Origin: Kappaphycus alvarezii
Lineage: Eukaryota; Rhodophyta; Florideophyceae; Gigartinales; Solieriaceae
Assembly: GCA_002205965.3 (NCBI GenBank)
Contig: NADL03000569.1
Location: 1 to 64,000 of the forward strand
Length of the DNA: 64,000 nucleotides
Reading direction: 5' to 3'
The translations under genes were made by a program, and so were the position numbers. Under the pieces are notes generated by a model, which had not been told where the DNA came from, did no database searches, and saw nothing but the letters and a program-made list of their open reading frames with translations. Positions within the stretch are counted from its first letter, which is position 1. Each line of letters starts with the position of its first letter. Positions 34,455 through 45,662 of this stretch are shown piece by piece.

Positions 34455-35579
34455 TTACGCAGTGGCCGATGCGGCCGCTCTTCTCTTTCGGATTAGTGAC
34501 TCTAGAAAGAACTCTCCCGCCCTATACGAACTCCTTACCAACGGCCCTGACGCTACGTACGCAAAGCCCATTCGCTCGCCCTCCTCTTTCCATGCTTGAA
34601 ATTCCTCCGGTGTTACCCATTGTTCCACTTTGAGATGTCTTTTTGACGGACGCAAGTACTGGCCAAGAGTAATGACCTCCACTCCGACGTCCAACATATC
34701 TTGCATCGTCTTGCGGACCTCTTGTTCCGTTTCGCCGACACCCAGCATAATACTTGTCTTGGTGACAACATGGGGACGAATCTGCCTTGATCTCTCTAAA
34801 ACGCGCAATGTTTGGCGATATGCGGCGCGTCGGTCCCTAACCACAGCCTGCAAGCGTTCGACTGTTTCAACATTGTGTGCAAACACATCAAGGCCGCTAC
34901 TGACTACTCGATCCACAGCTTGCGTATCTCCCTGAAAGTCGGGTGACAATGTCTCAACCAATAAGTCGGGTTGCGCAGACTTCAAATTGCTAACCGTGGC
35001 GGCTATATGAGCAGAGCCACCATCCGGGACATCATCGCGGTCAACACTGGTCAACACGATGTACTTCAACCCCCATTTCGCAACAGCTTGAGCAACCTTT
35101 TGCGGTTCCAGAGGGTCCAGTGGCGGTGGCTGACGTGCTGTCTTAATGTTACAGAAACGACAGGCCCTTGTACAAGTATCTCCCATGAGCATAATAGTGG
35201 CTGTCCCTCCACCCCAGCATTCACCGATATTAGGGCAGCGAGCCTCCTCGCATACCGTGGACAAGCCAAGGCCACGAAGAGAGGTTCGGAGACGACGGTA
35301 CTCCTTTTCCGCGGCGTGATCTCCTGGTGGGCGTACTTTTAACCACGAGGGCTTGGAGGGATCTTCGTATGCATCTGTTCGAGTGTTGGCGAGCATGGTG
35401 GAGGATGCGCCGACAGTGAACAGTGGAAAATCGGTGTCTGCGGAAACATCCTCAGATGCTAAACGGGCACGGAGCTCCTCGAGCCGGCGGCCGTATCGGG
35501 ATTGGGCGGGAGGTTCGGTGGAGAACGGACGTATGGTTTGGAAAGGACGTATTTGTCGCATAGCTTGCTTGATGGCCAT
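34455..35579 (-). CDS. LIAS: Lipoyl synthase, mitochondrial type
   Basis: Radical-SAM enzyme that inserts two sulfurs into protein-bound octanoyl groups to make lipoyl cofactor for pyruvate and 2-oxoglutarate dehydrogenases and glycine cleavage. 374 residues. The auxiliary cluster motif is C110, C115 and C121 ([12 protein letters not shown]); the radical-SAM cluster is C136, C140 and C143 (CTRACRFC). Also present are [54 protein letters not shown] and the C-terminal RSSYRAGE, whose Ser ligates the auxiliary cluster. The N-terminus ([20 protein letters not shown]) looks like a mitochondrial presequence. One exon. Its stop is 43 bp from that of convergent TAF6. TACTGTACTGTACAGTAC lies about 220 bp upstream of its start. 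Confidence 0.96.
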   Translation of the reverse strand: MAIKQAMRQIRPFQTIRPFSTEPPAQSRYGRRLEELRARLASEDVSADTDFPLFTVGASSTMLANTRTDAYEDPSKPSWLKVRPPGDHAAEKEYRRLRTSLRGLGLSTVCEEARCPNIGECWGGGTATIMLMGDTCTRACRFCNIKTARQPPPLDPLEPQKVAQAVAKWGLKYIVLTSVDRDDVPDGGSAHIAATVSNLKSAQPDLLVETLSPDFQGDTQAVDRVVSSGLDVFAHNVETVERLQAVVRDRRAAYRQTLRVLERSRQIRPHVVTKTSIMLGVGETEQEVRKTMQDMLDVGVEVITLGQYLRPSKRHLKVEQWVTPEEFQAWKEEGERMGFAYVASGPLVRSSYRAGEFFLESLIRKRRAAASATA

Positions 35580-37131
35580 GAGGATGTGGAAAAGGCGGAG
35601 GGTCTTTTGCTAAAGGACGTTGAGTGTGGTAGTGAAGATGACGGATGGAGTGCGATGGCAGATAGGCGGTGGCAGTTGTCAATGGTCCTAGCCCAGATGG
35701 CCAGCAGTGGCCAGAGGTGGTTAGAGGGGGTCGCCGGAGGACGTCCATGCCGCTTGGAGACCTCATTTCACAATATCATACTGTGCACTGTACTGTACTG
35801 TACAGTACACCCAGAAACTACCAAAATCAATTGGAATCTCAACCAATAAAAAGACAACAAGTCAAAACCCTTCTATTGCCGTACTTACTGTACATAATTT
35901 GCCCATCAACACAGTTCTCTGCTAAAGGTACAAATCATACGTGTAAGGGCTCGGTGTCTGGTTTCACATCGCCATACGTAGGGGGATTGCCAAGTGCTTG
36001 TCCGAGGCAGTATAGCGCAGATATTCTCAATACAGCTGAGATCCGGAGACTTCGCAGGGCACTTCGTAATCCTGATTCCTTGAGACTCAAATCAGTCCTT
36101 AACGAACAAGAAAGGGTGAGCAGAAACATTATTCTGCTGATAGACCCATTCAACTACCAAACTATAGTCTGTCAAACAAAGTGGCCCCTTCTTCTACATC
36201 TTCACATACTCCTTTCCATTTATCCGGCACCATTACATAACTAATTTAGTCCTACAAAAACTGTAAAAGGCTGCCCAGACCGTAATTCCGTTTTTTTGTT
36301 TGATTCTTCGAAAATACCATTGCTTTTTCCTGAGAGCGTCCCTATTACTCCTGAAACCAACGATACATCACAGTAAACACTAAATTTTCTATGTCTCTAA
36401 CAGCCTTACCCTTTTAATGCATGTTACTTCAACTATTCTATTGGAGCTTCCCGATAACTCATCGTCAAAGGTGGCTAACAGTTAACCCGTTTATAGCACC
36501 AATTGATGCTACCGTTAAGATATGAAAGGGTACATTAAACCCAATGTTTAATCTTAGCACTATCGTGTCCAAGAAATATACTGTAAGTTGTAGGACAAAA
36601 ATTTTCAAACCCCAATAATCTGCCCAGTACACTGACGCTGATTCTGATTTTGAAAACACAGTTAAAAAATAAGTTGAGCTTCCAAAGATAGACAAGTTTC
36701 CCTCCAAATTATCTGATCATAACGGTAAAAGCTCTTAAAAAAGGCTCTCCCACCAAAAACACCTCAAACAAGGGCGCGGAAATCTTTGAACGGCATCTAT
36801 AAAGTATATATTTTGCCTGAAAATGGAGAGGTGATGCTTTTGATTCTAACAATTGACAAAAAATACTGAAAATGTCCCGTCTCAACGAACATAAAAAAGG
36901 CAGTTCATCGCTTGCTCAAGATAAGAGGTTCCATGAAGTTTTATTACAACATTTCTGGGAGAACAAATAACCTAAAACAAGACAAATAGGGGATATAGAC
37001 TAGTAAAATTATCAGATACTGACAAGAGAATAGTCCTTGGAGAAATCTTAAGCCTTCTATCAAGCATCGTAAGTGTTAAAAGGCCGTGCAGCTGAACATT
37101 TAGTATCGTACTATACGCCGTATGCTTCGAA
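35580..37131. other. Transition from gene island to AT-rich desert
   Basis: The first 250 bp hold the LIAS promoter, with ACTGTACTGTACTGTACAGTAC near 35,785-35,806. From about 36,240 base composition turns strongly AT-rich and coding frames are short. The 191-codon plus frame covering 35,669-36,244 crosses the promoter and resembles nothing I know. No gene is called. Confidence 0.5.
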
Positions 37132-37903
37132 ATGCACAATTTTTGCAATACTAGCGTATTTCAAGAACGTTTCCATTATAGAACGACACAAAAACACTTC
37201 ATAAATGTAGGTATAGATAGAATGACATTGAAGAAGGAGAAAGGTGATCTTTTTTTCCGATCTGACAAAAAGAAGTATAATCTCGACGGAAGAGACGGTT
37301 TAGCGTTTACTTGGCATGATTTGCGCAAGGGTAGGGAGTATGTATCGAAACAAGACAGATACGGTGAAAGCATAATGGGATGGACCTGTTTGGTTGGTCA
37401 CAAAATATCCAAGCTGATATCTATAATTAAAGTATATTCGGACGTTTTCAAATTATTCTATACCGTTTTTAGAGGAAATTTTGCTCACAACTACATTTAT
37501 GAAGGATACAATACCTTTTCATAGGGCTAAAGTCACCAAAGAGTGGCTGTTTGAGGAGGTGCTCAATGTTTTGGACTGACTTTCGTACTCTCCGATCTTC
37601 ACAATATTAAAACATTTGAAATTTACTGGCCAGAAGTGTCTATGCAAATTAGAGGCATTTTGAAAGCTTTTAATCTTTTAGAGAATTTTGGGTTGAGGTG
37701 TGGAGCAATTTGGATTCCCTTGTGTTGGGCAATTTAGTTATATCGATGCAAAAAAGATACATAAAAGTAGAACTTGCGAAGGGGAAGACTACAGACTACT
37801 AAACACATATAGAAGACCTTTCGAATACAGCATAAGTTGCTTGAAAACAAGTGTTCATAGCGCTCTAACCAGCCTCTCTGGAGGTAAAGTTGCCTATCTC
37901 TGA
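37132..37903 (+). pseudogene. Tc1/mariner transposase remnant 1
   Basis: Decayed Tc1-type transposase. At 37,270-37,400 it keeps KKYNLDGRDGLAFTWHDLRKG, corresponding to the family's KKFNLDGPDGxxYYWHDLRK with the first catalytic Asp, then YVSKQDRYGESIMGW for the SRRQxGGGSVMIW block. Further right, in changed frames, VTKEWLFEEVLNVLDW (about 37,530-37,580) and the tail SCLKTSVHSALTSLSGGKVAYL (37,830-37,903) match the third-acid region and the C-terminus. Several frameshifts and stops; no TIRs identified. AT-rich like its surroundings and the oldest-looking of the three mariner-type copies here. Confidence 0.7.
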
Positions 37904-40900
37904 ATATTAAATTATTTTAAACTCTTTTTTCAATTTGAGAATCTGCATTACCTTTTTCTTAAGTTATGAATTGCGTTTAGTATTTAATCCAATATTTACA
38001 GCACTAACCCAGATTACAGAGGGTGTCCTAAAGTATTGTTTACCACTGCACTCTACTTTACTTACTGATCGGTACTCTATATTTAGCAGAGAACTAGACC
38101 TCTGAAGTGATGTAAATTGCAACTGTCATTTGTGCAACCATTTTGTTACTATTGCATACTTTTAACGTCATTTCATCTTCCATGGAAGTCGAGATTAGAT
38201 TTAGCGAAGACCTTTAGATGTAAAATATGTCTATTTAAATTAACTTTGCTGCCTTTACCCGAAATATTCGGTATTTGCAAAGTGAATATAGGTGCAGCGC
38301 TCAAAAATACATTAAAATTACGCCAAAAATCATTTTGTATGCGTCTCAATACTGCTCTTTAAATATCTTTAGCAATTATTCACAACAGTGCAGTGTTTTA
38401 ACGCAGTCCATGGTCAAAATACACCGTCTCAAATCATTGCATGAGAAAAGAAATGTTCATATAACTCCTCCGAGCTCCTTTTTGAATTCGGCACTTTTGA
38501 CTGGGGCTTCTCATTTGTAATTCAAGAAAAATATTTTCGTGACTAAACTATTCAAGAAGTCCTCCAAACACTAATAAATTCATGAACGTACATTTTTAAC
38601 CGAGGAGAAGCGGGAACAGTTCATTCGTAATGGTGAATGTCGGTTAACATAGACTCTTTTAATTGATTTTTTGGTAGGGCAGCTACTTTTGGAAGGCAAA
38701 TCGCCTACTTATGCAAAAAACATCCTTCATTCGCTTTGAAACAGGAATAAAAATTTGATTAAGAGCACAAATCTCAAATTTCGAGTAGATCTATATCTAA
38801 ATAGCTTAATGATGTCATAAAAATATCCAGAGGCTACTCAATACAATAAAAATGCAAATTTCCTTCCATTCGAGTCGCAATTGGTTCTCCAGCGAGTAAC
38901 AAAAATCCTGAAATTTAGTCAATATCCCTTTTTCACCGTATTTCATGCATTTCTGAACATATCTTGAGTGTTTCAATTATTTAAAACTGGCCCTATCCAG
39001 GGAATTCATTCCACTTTTCAAGCATTAATCTACCACTACTTCTCTTCACTTCTTACAACTCTATATTCTGAACAAATTTTTCAGCAAAGATTACTAAAAA
39101 AATCCCTAACATCTTTACTCTATTTCATTTCAAGAAAATATTAAATTTACTGCTATTTTATCCATTATTCAAAAGAAATAGGTAGAAAGGTTATCGAACT
39201 AAAGTCGGTGCATTGATTTTGGCGTCAGTTTCTTTTTTCCCCTTCGATAATATTCTTCGGGGAAGACTCCAGACAGGTTTGATGAGAAAAAATGAGATTA
39301 TCATATTTCTCACGTCATCAAATGAGATGCTCTCAATAATAGACACCATAGTTCTAGGAATATTACCTGAACAGAGCACAAAAGAAGGCTACGTACAACC
39401 ACTTACGGTAGAAGACAGTCTCATATATGCAAATATACTAACCAAAATGACTAGCTATGGTAGTCAACAACAAAGTACTGCATTGTCCGACTCCAGATGA
39501 AACGATAGAAAGCACACCTGCCGACATATTGCAGCGGAAACTATTTGAATTCTCCATGATAAAATACAGAAATTATAGCAATAATAAGCCTATTTACTCA
39601 GCATAGCACATTCGAATGCACTAAATGTCAAGAACATCATAAAGCCGATATAAAATCGGCACGTAAAGATTTTACTATCACATTTGCTTAATCGTGTAGT
39701 AAATACCTCGTATCATCCGAATATAACTCACATATATCACCTATGTATAATCTTTCCTGTCTCTTTTTTACTTTGGAGGAGGACGAGTTCACTTTTAACA
39801 CCTAAATAAAGATACTCTCTCGGGCAATTTCTGTATTTTTTTCATCACAGTAAAGATCGTTATGTAATTATTTTTTCTTCTGAAGCGAATTCTCACCACA
39901 TTGTCACATGACGTACTAATAATATTCTGCAAGTTATACTACATAGTGACCTTTCCTACAATCTAACGCCATTCTTTTTAAAAGTTAAATTAATTACTTC
40001 ATGTAGCAAAAACACTAGAAATATCTCGAGAGGTGGGTTTTGTTTGGACAAAGAGTCTAAAAATTACAGTACCATAGCATTTGGATCATTCTGTCAATGG
40101 CATGTTTTTCATTTTCATACAAATTTAATCTTGAATCTTCCTTGAAAGAACTGCCGGAGAATTCTGCATAGATAATAATTTTACTATGTAAATCTTTTGA
40201 ATCTAAAACATCAATAGACCGATCATCATTTCAAGTAGATACCCTTCCAAGTAGCTACCATGAGGAAACTATCAAACTATTTACCCTTCATTTACCCCAT
40301 TTCTAGCTGGAAACAGTTTCGCAGATTCAGTTGGATTCATTGATCTTAGCGACCTGTGCGAACTACAGAAAAATTCATTGAATACAGAATTCTCTTCTAA
40401 GTTTCAGAACTAAACTAATAGCCATTTCGTAATTTGGAACATGCAGTTGCTTAAATTGGAACTGAAACTTCTAAAATGGAAATATTTGGTTGATTCGTTC
40501 CTATGTACGTTTATACACCTATTTAATGACGTTTAATCACTATCAGAATATTTATGTCATTGAAAAATCTCTTTTTAACATTTAAGAGGAATTTAAAAAA
40601 TCAGTTATTCGCAATTCTCTTTGAAGAACGCTCGCACTGTTTTTACATGTTTTGCGCGAAAAGCGATGAAATACCCTGGGTTGGGTTCAACAATAACTCA
40701 CTAGACTCAAAGGCCCTGTATTATATACCGAATTTGTTTCTCGGTACTCACGAGTTGATGGGCTGCGATAATTTGCATTCAGTGGGCTTTCATGATAATG
40801 ATTCAAAGGTATTTATAGCCCTTTTCCTGCAAATTTATGGTATCATAAAAACTATCTTCCAGATACTTTATGAGTAACTGTCATATTAGGTTTTCGTTTA

Positions 40901-41697
40901 TTATTAATAAGGTTTATTATTAATAAATGGGAAGAAATTCTTGTCCATTGACCGGTATATTTCAATCCTGCTTCCAACTGAAAGCATAATTTTTTCGATA
41001 ACTTCAGCTGCAAAGGTGGAATTTTTTTGAAGTATACAGCTGTCCATCAGTGTTTGGGGAATAGAACGCTTCTTTTCTTCATGAGATCCTGCATTTTCGA
41101 GAGGCTTAATGTAAAGTGAACCCCCTATCCAAAATAAGAGTCATAAAATTGAGAGGACTAGCAAATAGGAGGATGCACAGAGCATATTTAAAGTTATCCC
41201 TATTTAGATCAGTATTTCCGCAAATTTGTCGATTTTGACGGAATATCTGTCGGAATTATTATTTCCTTATGTCACCGCATGTGGTAGACCTTTTCCTTAA
41301 TTAACGGCTGAATGTCTTCAATAGCCGCCAAATATCTCATTTTTGTTTCCAACTGACGGTTCGGTTTTCCATACTGCATAATGTAATCGTTACCAGTTGC
41401 TGATATATGCTTCACTTTTAGTATTTTTGCTGAAAAAAATGAGTACAGATGGTTCGAAAAGAATTCAAAAGTATTTCAAAGAGTGAGAAAACAGTTTATA
41501 TGGTTCATAAATTAGATTAGAGGTTATTTTTCTTTTCAAGAAGAGAGAATAGCATTTGTAGCTGCTGTTCTAGGCAAAAAATGAAAAGTGTACAACTGTC
41601 CACGCTTTTAAACACACAGTCCGTCCAGTTATAAGGAGGTACTAGACAGTACTTCAGTATACAGTGTTGGTAGAATATTATGGCAAAACCCCAAATA
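37904..41697. other. AT-rich desert without recognisable genes
   Basis: About 3.8 kb of AT-rich sequence in which stop codons are dense on both strands. The longest frame is 107 codons at 40,554-40,877 (LFAILFEERSHCFYMFCAKSDEIPW...), which I cannot assign. A short direct repeat, AAGGTTTATTATTAATAA type, occurs at about 40,900-40,926. I see no RNA gene or element boundary. Confidence 0.5.
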
Positions 41698-41981
41698 GGG
41701 CATAGTGCCTAAACGTGTAGCACAAGCAAGAAACCATCAGTGTCACTAGATCAAAATTGATGTTCAGCCCAAATTTCCTCAGGTTTACTCATAATTGCAT
41801 ATTTCGTAAGCTATGGTCATGTCCGGGGAAAATGGCCGAAAAAAAGTTTATGCACTCTTTGTTCCAGGTTCATTTATGTTATATCCATGGAGGCTACTAA
41901 ATTTTGTGGTATAGACTTCTCAATCTCTTCTCCTTTTTCCAAGACACAGTCTTTCAGATATTCCGCGGTTTGGAACAGCCT

Positions 41982-42684
41982 CTAATTAGCATGAAACTTC
42001 CATAAGAGAAAAGACCACAAGTTCTTAGTTGGATTAAGGTCAGGAGAGTAAGCCAGGCATTCTAAAACGCCAACATCCTTTTCATAGAGCCAGTCTCTAG
42101 CTAAACTTGCACGGCGGCTGGACGCTCCTTTCTGCTTAAACGTCCATGTCAGAGATAAATCTTCCGCGAATGGAAGTAGAAAATCTTTCGACATTCAACA
42201 TATTTAGACCTATATTGGTGTCCCGTTAGAAAGGCAAGTTTAGAACTTCACGTTCCAGCAAAACGACCCCAGACCCTGACGCTATCACCAACAGAACTAA
42301 GTATCGGAAAATAGGACTTATCGTTCCTATATTTTTCCCTTCAGAACGCAAAACCGTCTGGTCCATCGAGATTAAAATTCTTCTCGTCGGACCACATGAT
42401 TTTGTTCCAATAATGTAGAGGGCAACCAATCTTCTTTGCAGCCCAAGCAATACGTTGTTTCCTATGTTGAAGTTGCATCGCTGGAATCTGTGTAATTCGT
42501 TTATAGCGCGAAAGTCGGTCGGTTGTAACATCCTACGGACACTCTGATTACTTACGGATAGTCCCAAAGGCTCAATCAACCCTGTAGATACCAATTTACC
42601 AATCGCAGCCACCCTAAAAATCCGACAATGTGCGGCGCTATTCAGTTTGCAAGGTCTTCCGTCCTTATGTTTTTGCGATTTCAT
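41982..42684 (-). pseudogene. Tc1/mariner transposase of element 2 (broken)
   Basis: Minus-strand transposase read from 42,684. HTH region: GRPCKLNSAAHCRIFRVAAIGKL, STGLIEPLGLSVSNQSVRRML and HRFQRCNFN. The MDQTVLRSEGKN region follows. After frame changes between about 42,226 and 42,194, the C-terminal catalytic part has TFKQKGASSRRASLARDWLYEKD, where active relatives have FxQDGASxHxA, so the second Asp reads as Lys. It is followed by LECLAYSPDLNPTKNLWSFLLW with the third acid region SPDLNP. At least two frame changes and a lost catalytic residue make it inactive. Confidence 0.78.
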
Positions 42685-42889
42685 AACACTTAATTTGTTA
42701 AAAACTGTATAGTAACACCATTCGAACGTTCCATCTCTCCTTCAATGGCTGCAACGGACTAGCAGTTAGCATCTGTACGATAGAAACCCTGTTGGTTAAG
42801 TTCGTCAGTAGGGAATTGGTGTAGTAGAGCAAATAAAACCCTTCGGGATTACAGTACTACCAAATGGATAAAAATTGAACCAAGGAAGC

Positions 42890-43660
42890 AAAGGATTCAA
42901 GAGGTTCAATGTTCGGACGGGTAAGCGGCTGGGGTGAAGGATCCAAGTTGGTGCCGGCGTCTTGGAATCGCGGGTGGTTGTTTTGGGGCCTAAGGTTGCT
43001 TACTTCTTTACTTTTCCACTAAAGGTTCACTCTATTATATAACCTAGAGGGTGTACTACCAATTTAGAGGCGGGATACCAGGTGAGCCGGGAGCTCACGT
43101 TCGCCAACCGACGGCAGTGCGTACCCAAGAGTATCAGGCGACATCTCCATGAAGGTTCTTACTGGACGCCCAATCCTTACAGTAATCTCCAGCTGGATTC
43201 CAAAAAATATACATGGCATGCCCACCTGGACGGCCGGCGAAGTACGTCCTCATCCCTGCTGGATCATGCTGGATCATTACACCCGAACCCCTCGGATTAC
43301 AGAAACTTCCCAAGGCGGCTCCGTCATGTTACTCCCGGCTCTCCGACCTGCGGGATAGCACAATACTACAGCCTTATGGGATTCAATCTGTCCCTTTTTG
43401 AAGGTGCTCAGACGGGAACTTTTGGGCATGTTTGGAGAGATAGTCGGACGCAGGCGGGAGAGCAGAGAATTTCGGTCTGTTCTAGAACTTGAGTTGCTCA
43501 GGCAGACCTTGAGCCGGCTTTTGTATGAAATTTAAGAGGTACCAATAGTCACCTAGGATATTCCGGGCCAAACCTGACCACATCTTTCAAATATTAAACC
43601 ACCTCTCATTGACCCCTCAGAAAGACCGCAGTTGACACGCATAACAAACTTTATTGGAAG
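42890..43660. repeat. GC-richer insert within mariner element 2
   Basis: This stretch is more GC-rich than the mariner DNA on both sides. It includes a 136-codon plus frame at 43,082-43,492; another frame there has a piece (SQGGSVMLLPALRPAG) vaguely like the GGSVMVWGAFS block of Tc1 transposases. Its right part, about 43,500-43,600, resembles 51,160-51,280: both share CTTGAGxCGGCTTTT and CATATCTTTCAAATATT-like strings, so it belongs to a dispersed repeat family. The simplest reading is a nested insertion of a second, decayed element. Confidence 0.45.
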
Positions 43661-43892
43661 CCAGAGCAGTTTGTATGAAAGTGTGCATAAAGTTTTGGCC
43701 ATCCATTTTCGCTGAAAATGGCCATAGCTCACGAAATATGCAATTATGAGTAAGCTCAAGGTCATATTTGCAATTATGAGTAAGCTCAAGGTCATATTTG
43801 GGCCTAACACATCAATTGAAATCTGTTGCCTATTATGATTTCTTGGTTGTACTACACCTTTAGGCACTCTGCCCTATTATGGAGGGGTCATA

Positions 43893-45431
43893 CAGTGCCG
43901 GAACTTCAATTATGCCCCCCCTATTTTCACCAATAAAATGAGAACCAATACATCAATTAAAGCGAAACTTTGCCAGACCTATCCTTTCTATCTATAATAT
44001 AAAGGAGCTAAATCTTGTGTTCATTCGCTAATTATTTTTAAAAATTATCTAAAAAAGGCTACCAGGGAAACGGAAATCTGATTACGTCATTTTGTCAGTA
44101 ATATTAGTATTAGGGTGTTCCCGCCAATTATACCCTTTTGAATACCAAAATTGCTTCTTAGCTGTTTACTAATTAACCCAAACAGCCCACCAACACTAAA
44201 AACATTGGTCGAAAGCCCAGTTTGATGTAGAGAGAAAAAAGAGTGATGGTTGAGCTACAGATGCGCAAAATTCCTGTTGTCGAGGTAGCGAGACGGGTTA
44301 AACGTTCTCGTTCTTGGTTTTTGTTGTTTTTATGCGACCCGGAGAACTATGGAATGAGAAAAAGTATAAGGAAAAACTTTAAAAACAGTGATGCTGACAA
44401 GTGCTGTCTACTTCGCCAGGCTTCAAAATCGCCAACAATCTCAGTCAAGCGCAAATTCTACCTATCTCTAACCGTCTTTAATCGTCGTATGCAACCACCT
44501 ATCAGGCGCTGTTCTCCATCTGCATAATAAGAAGTTGAAACTGAGCCATAAACCCACACAATCTCACATACAAGCTCGTCTGGATTGGGTTGGGGAGAGA
44601 AACAACCAGTCTCGTCAACAATGGACTCTTACGGTGCTTCCCAACGGAAAAAAGTGGAGTTTAGACGGACACGATGGATATCAATCCTACTCGCATGACC
44701 TTCGACACGAAGAAAAAGTAATCTCTCGCCGGCAGATTGAAGGCGGGGTTGTGATGGTTCGGGGAGCATTTACGGATAGTGTTTACTTCGAAATCGCATT
44801 TCTTAATGAACTTTAAAACGCTTTCAAGTATTTCGATACATTGGAGGCGTATCTTTTACCGTTTGCGGCTTCTATGTTCCAGGGAACATGGAAATTCCAA
44901 CAAGATAACGCTTCTATACACAAAGCCAATTTGACTATGGAGTTGTTTTCGTCGAAAATTTTGATGGTTATGCCATGGCCAGAACGCTCCCCATATTTTA
45001 TCTTTATCGAGAACATATGAGATTTGCTTTCTAGGAAGGTGTATGCTAATGGAAAGCAGTTTGACACCATCGCCGACTTAAAGAGTTGCATTGTTTCTGA
45101 ATGGGGTCAGCTGGGCGGGATTTACGATATAACCTTGTCGAAAGCATGGCCAATCGATGCCGAGAGGTGCTTGAGAGGGAGGGAAGGAAGACTAATTACT
45201 AAAACGCAGGTTTACTTACTGTTAATGTGGTAAAAGCACTACCTGTCGTAATCAGAAGTCCCCCTCCCTGGTAGCCTTTTTTAGATATTTCCTAAAAATA
45301 GTTGGCGAATGAACATAAGACTTTGCTTCTTTAGGTAGAAAGAATAGGTGTGGCAAAGTTTCGCTTTTGAGTTGTTGGTTTTCATTTTATTGGTGAAAAG
45401 AGGGGGTGTCGTAATTAAATTTCCGGCACCG
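43893..45431 (+). mobile_element. Tc1/mariner element 3 with long TIRs
   Basis: A 1,539-bp element with TA at both flanks (43,891-43,892 and 45,432-45,433). Its ends are CAGTGCCGGAACTTCAATTA on the left and, read inward from the right, CGGTGCCGGAAATTTAATTA. Similarity continues for about 180 bp, including TTTTCACCAATAAAATGA, GCGAAACTTTGCCA and ATCTAAAAAAGGCTACCAGGG. Length and structure fit a full-length Tc1-type element. It starts only 18 bp after the end of element 2. The TIR sequences of elements 2 and 3 are different, so they are different families. Confidence 0.88.
44247..45233 (+). pseudogene. Tc1/mariner transposase of element 3 (broken)
   Basis: Plus-strand transposase. The N-terminal HTH region is MRKIPVVEVARRVKRSRSW (44,260-44,320). 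The catalytic core in a second frame has KKWSLDGHDGYQSYSHDLRHEEKVISRRQIEGG (first Asp) near 44,650-44,750, a stop near 44,816, then WKFQQDNASIHKA (second Asp) near 44,890 and WPERSPYFIFIENI in the third-acid position, where SPDLNxIEN is usual, so the third Asp reads as Tyr. The C-terminal LSRKVYANGKQFDTIADLK near 45,027 is intact. At least one frameshift plus two stops; inactive but fairly recent. Confidence 0.82.
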
Positions 45432-45433
45432 TA

Positions 45434-45662
45434 GTTTAACCACCACTGTACTGTATAGTACTGTACTGTACAATAAATGAGTGTACAGTACTGTACAGTA
45501 CTGTGATCCATGCCTACGCCATCAACAATAATAACATCAGTATCGCGGTTTCTACCGTTCCCTTTCCGAGGCGATTTTGCATGCAAGATCGCAGTGTCTC
45601 CGGTCTAAACCGCTCCTGTCGACGTTATCCGAAGCATTGTTCGGTAACCTTGAGGCAAAGCC
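45434..45662. promoter_or_regulatory. SCO1 upstream region with (TACTG/CAGTA) tract
   Basis: Between the mariner element and SCO1, positions 45,446-45,505 read as repeated CTGTACTG/CAGTAC units (ACTGTACTGTATAGTACTGTACTGTACAA..., then TGTACAGTACTGTACAGTACTG). The tract can pair with itself. It lies about 160-215 bp upstream of the SCO1 start, in a position similar to related tracts near other genes in this window. A regulatory role is inference. Confidence 0.45.

Larger units (their letters stand above)
41698..43874 (-). mobile_element. Tc1/mariner element 2 with long TIRs and an internal insert
   Basis: A 2,177-bp element flanked by TA on both sides (41,696-41,697 and 43,875-43,876). Its ends match as inverted repeats: GGGCATAGTGCCTAAACGTG on the left and GGGCAGAGTGCCTAAAGGTG on the right. 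The match continues for about 170 bp, including TTACTCATAATTGCATATTTCGT. Minus-strand transposase pieces lie at 42,684-41,982. The element is about 600 bp longer than usual, because GC-richer sequence of different character occupies about 42,890-43,650. The right TIR also carries an exact 30-bp tandem duplication at about 43,738-43,797. Confidence 0.8.

Noticed and set aside
35669-36244. A 191-codon plus frame beyond LIAS
   Set aside because: It crosses the LIAS upstream region and the TACTGTAC tract, and no family resemblance is visible.
43082-43492. A host gene of 136 codons
   Set aside because: Lies inside mariner TIRs in a stretch shared with 51.2 kb, so repeat origin is more likely.
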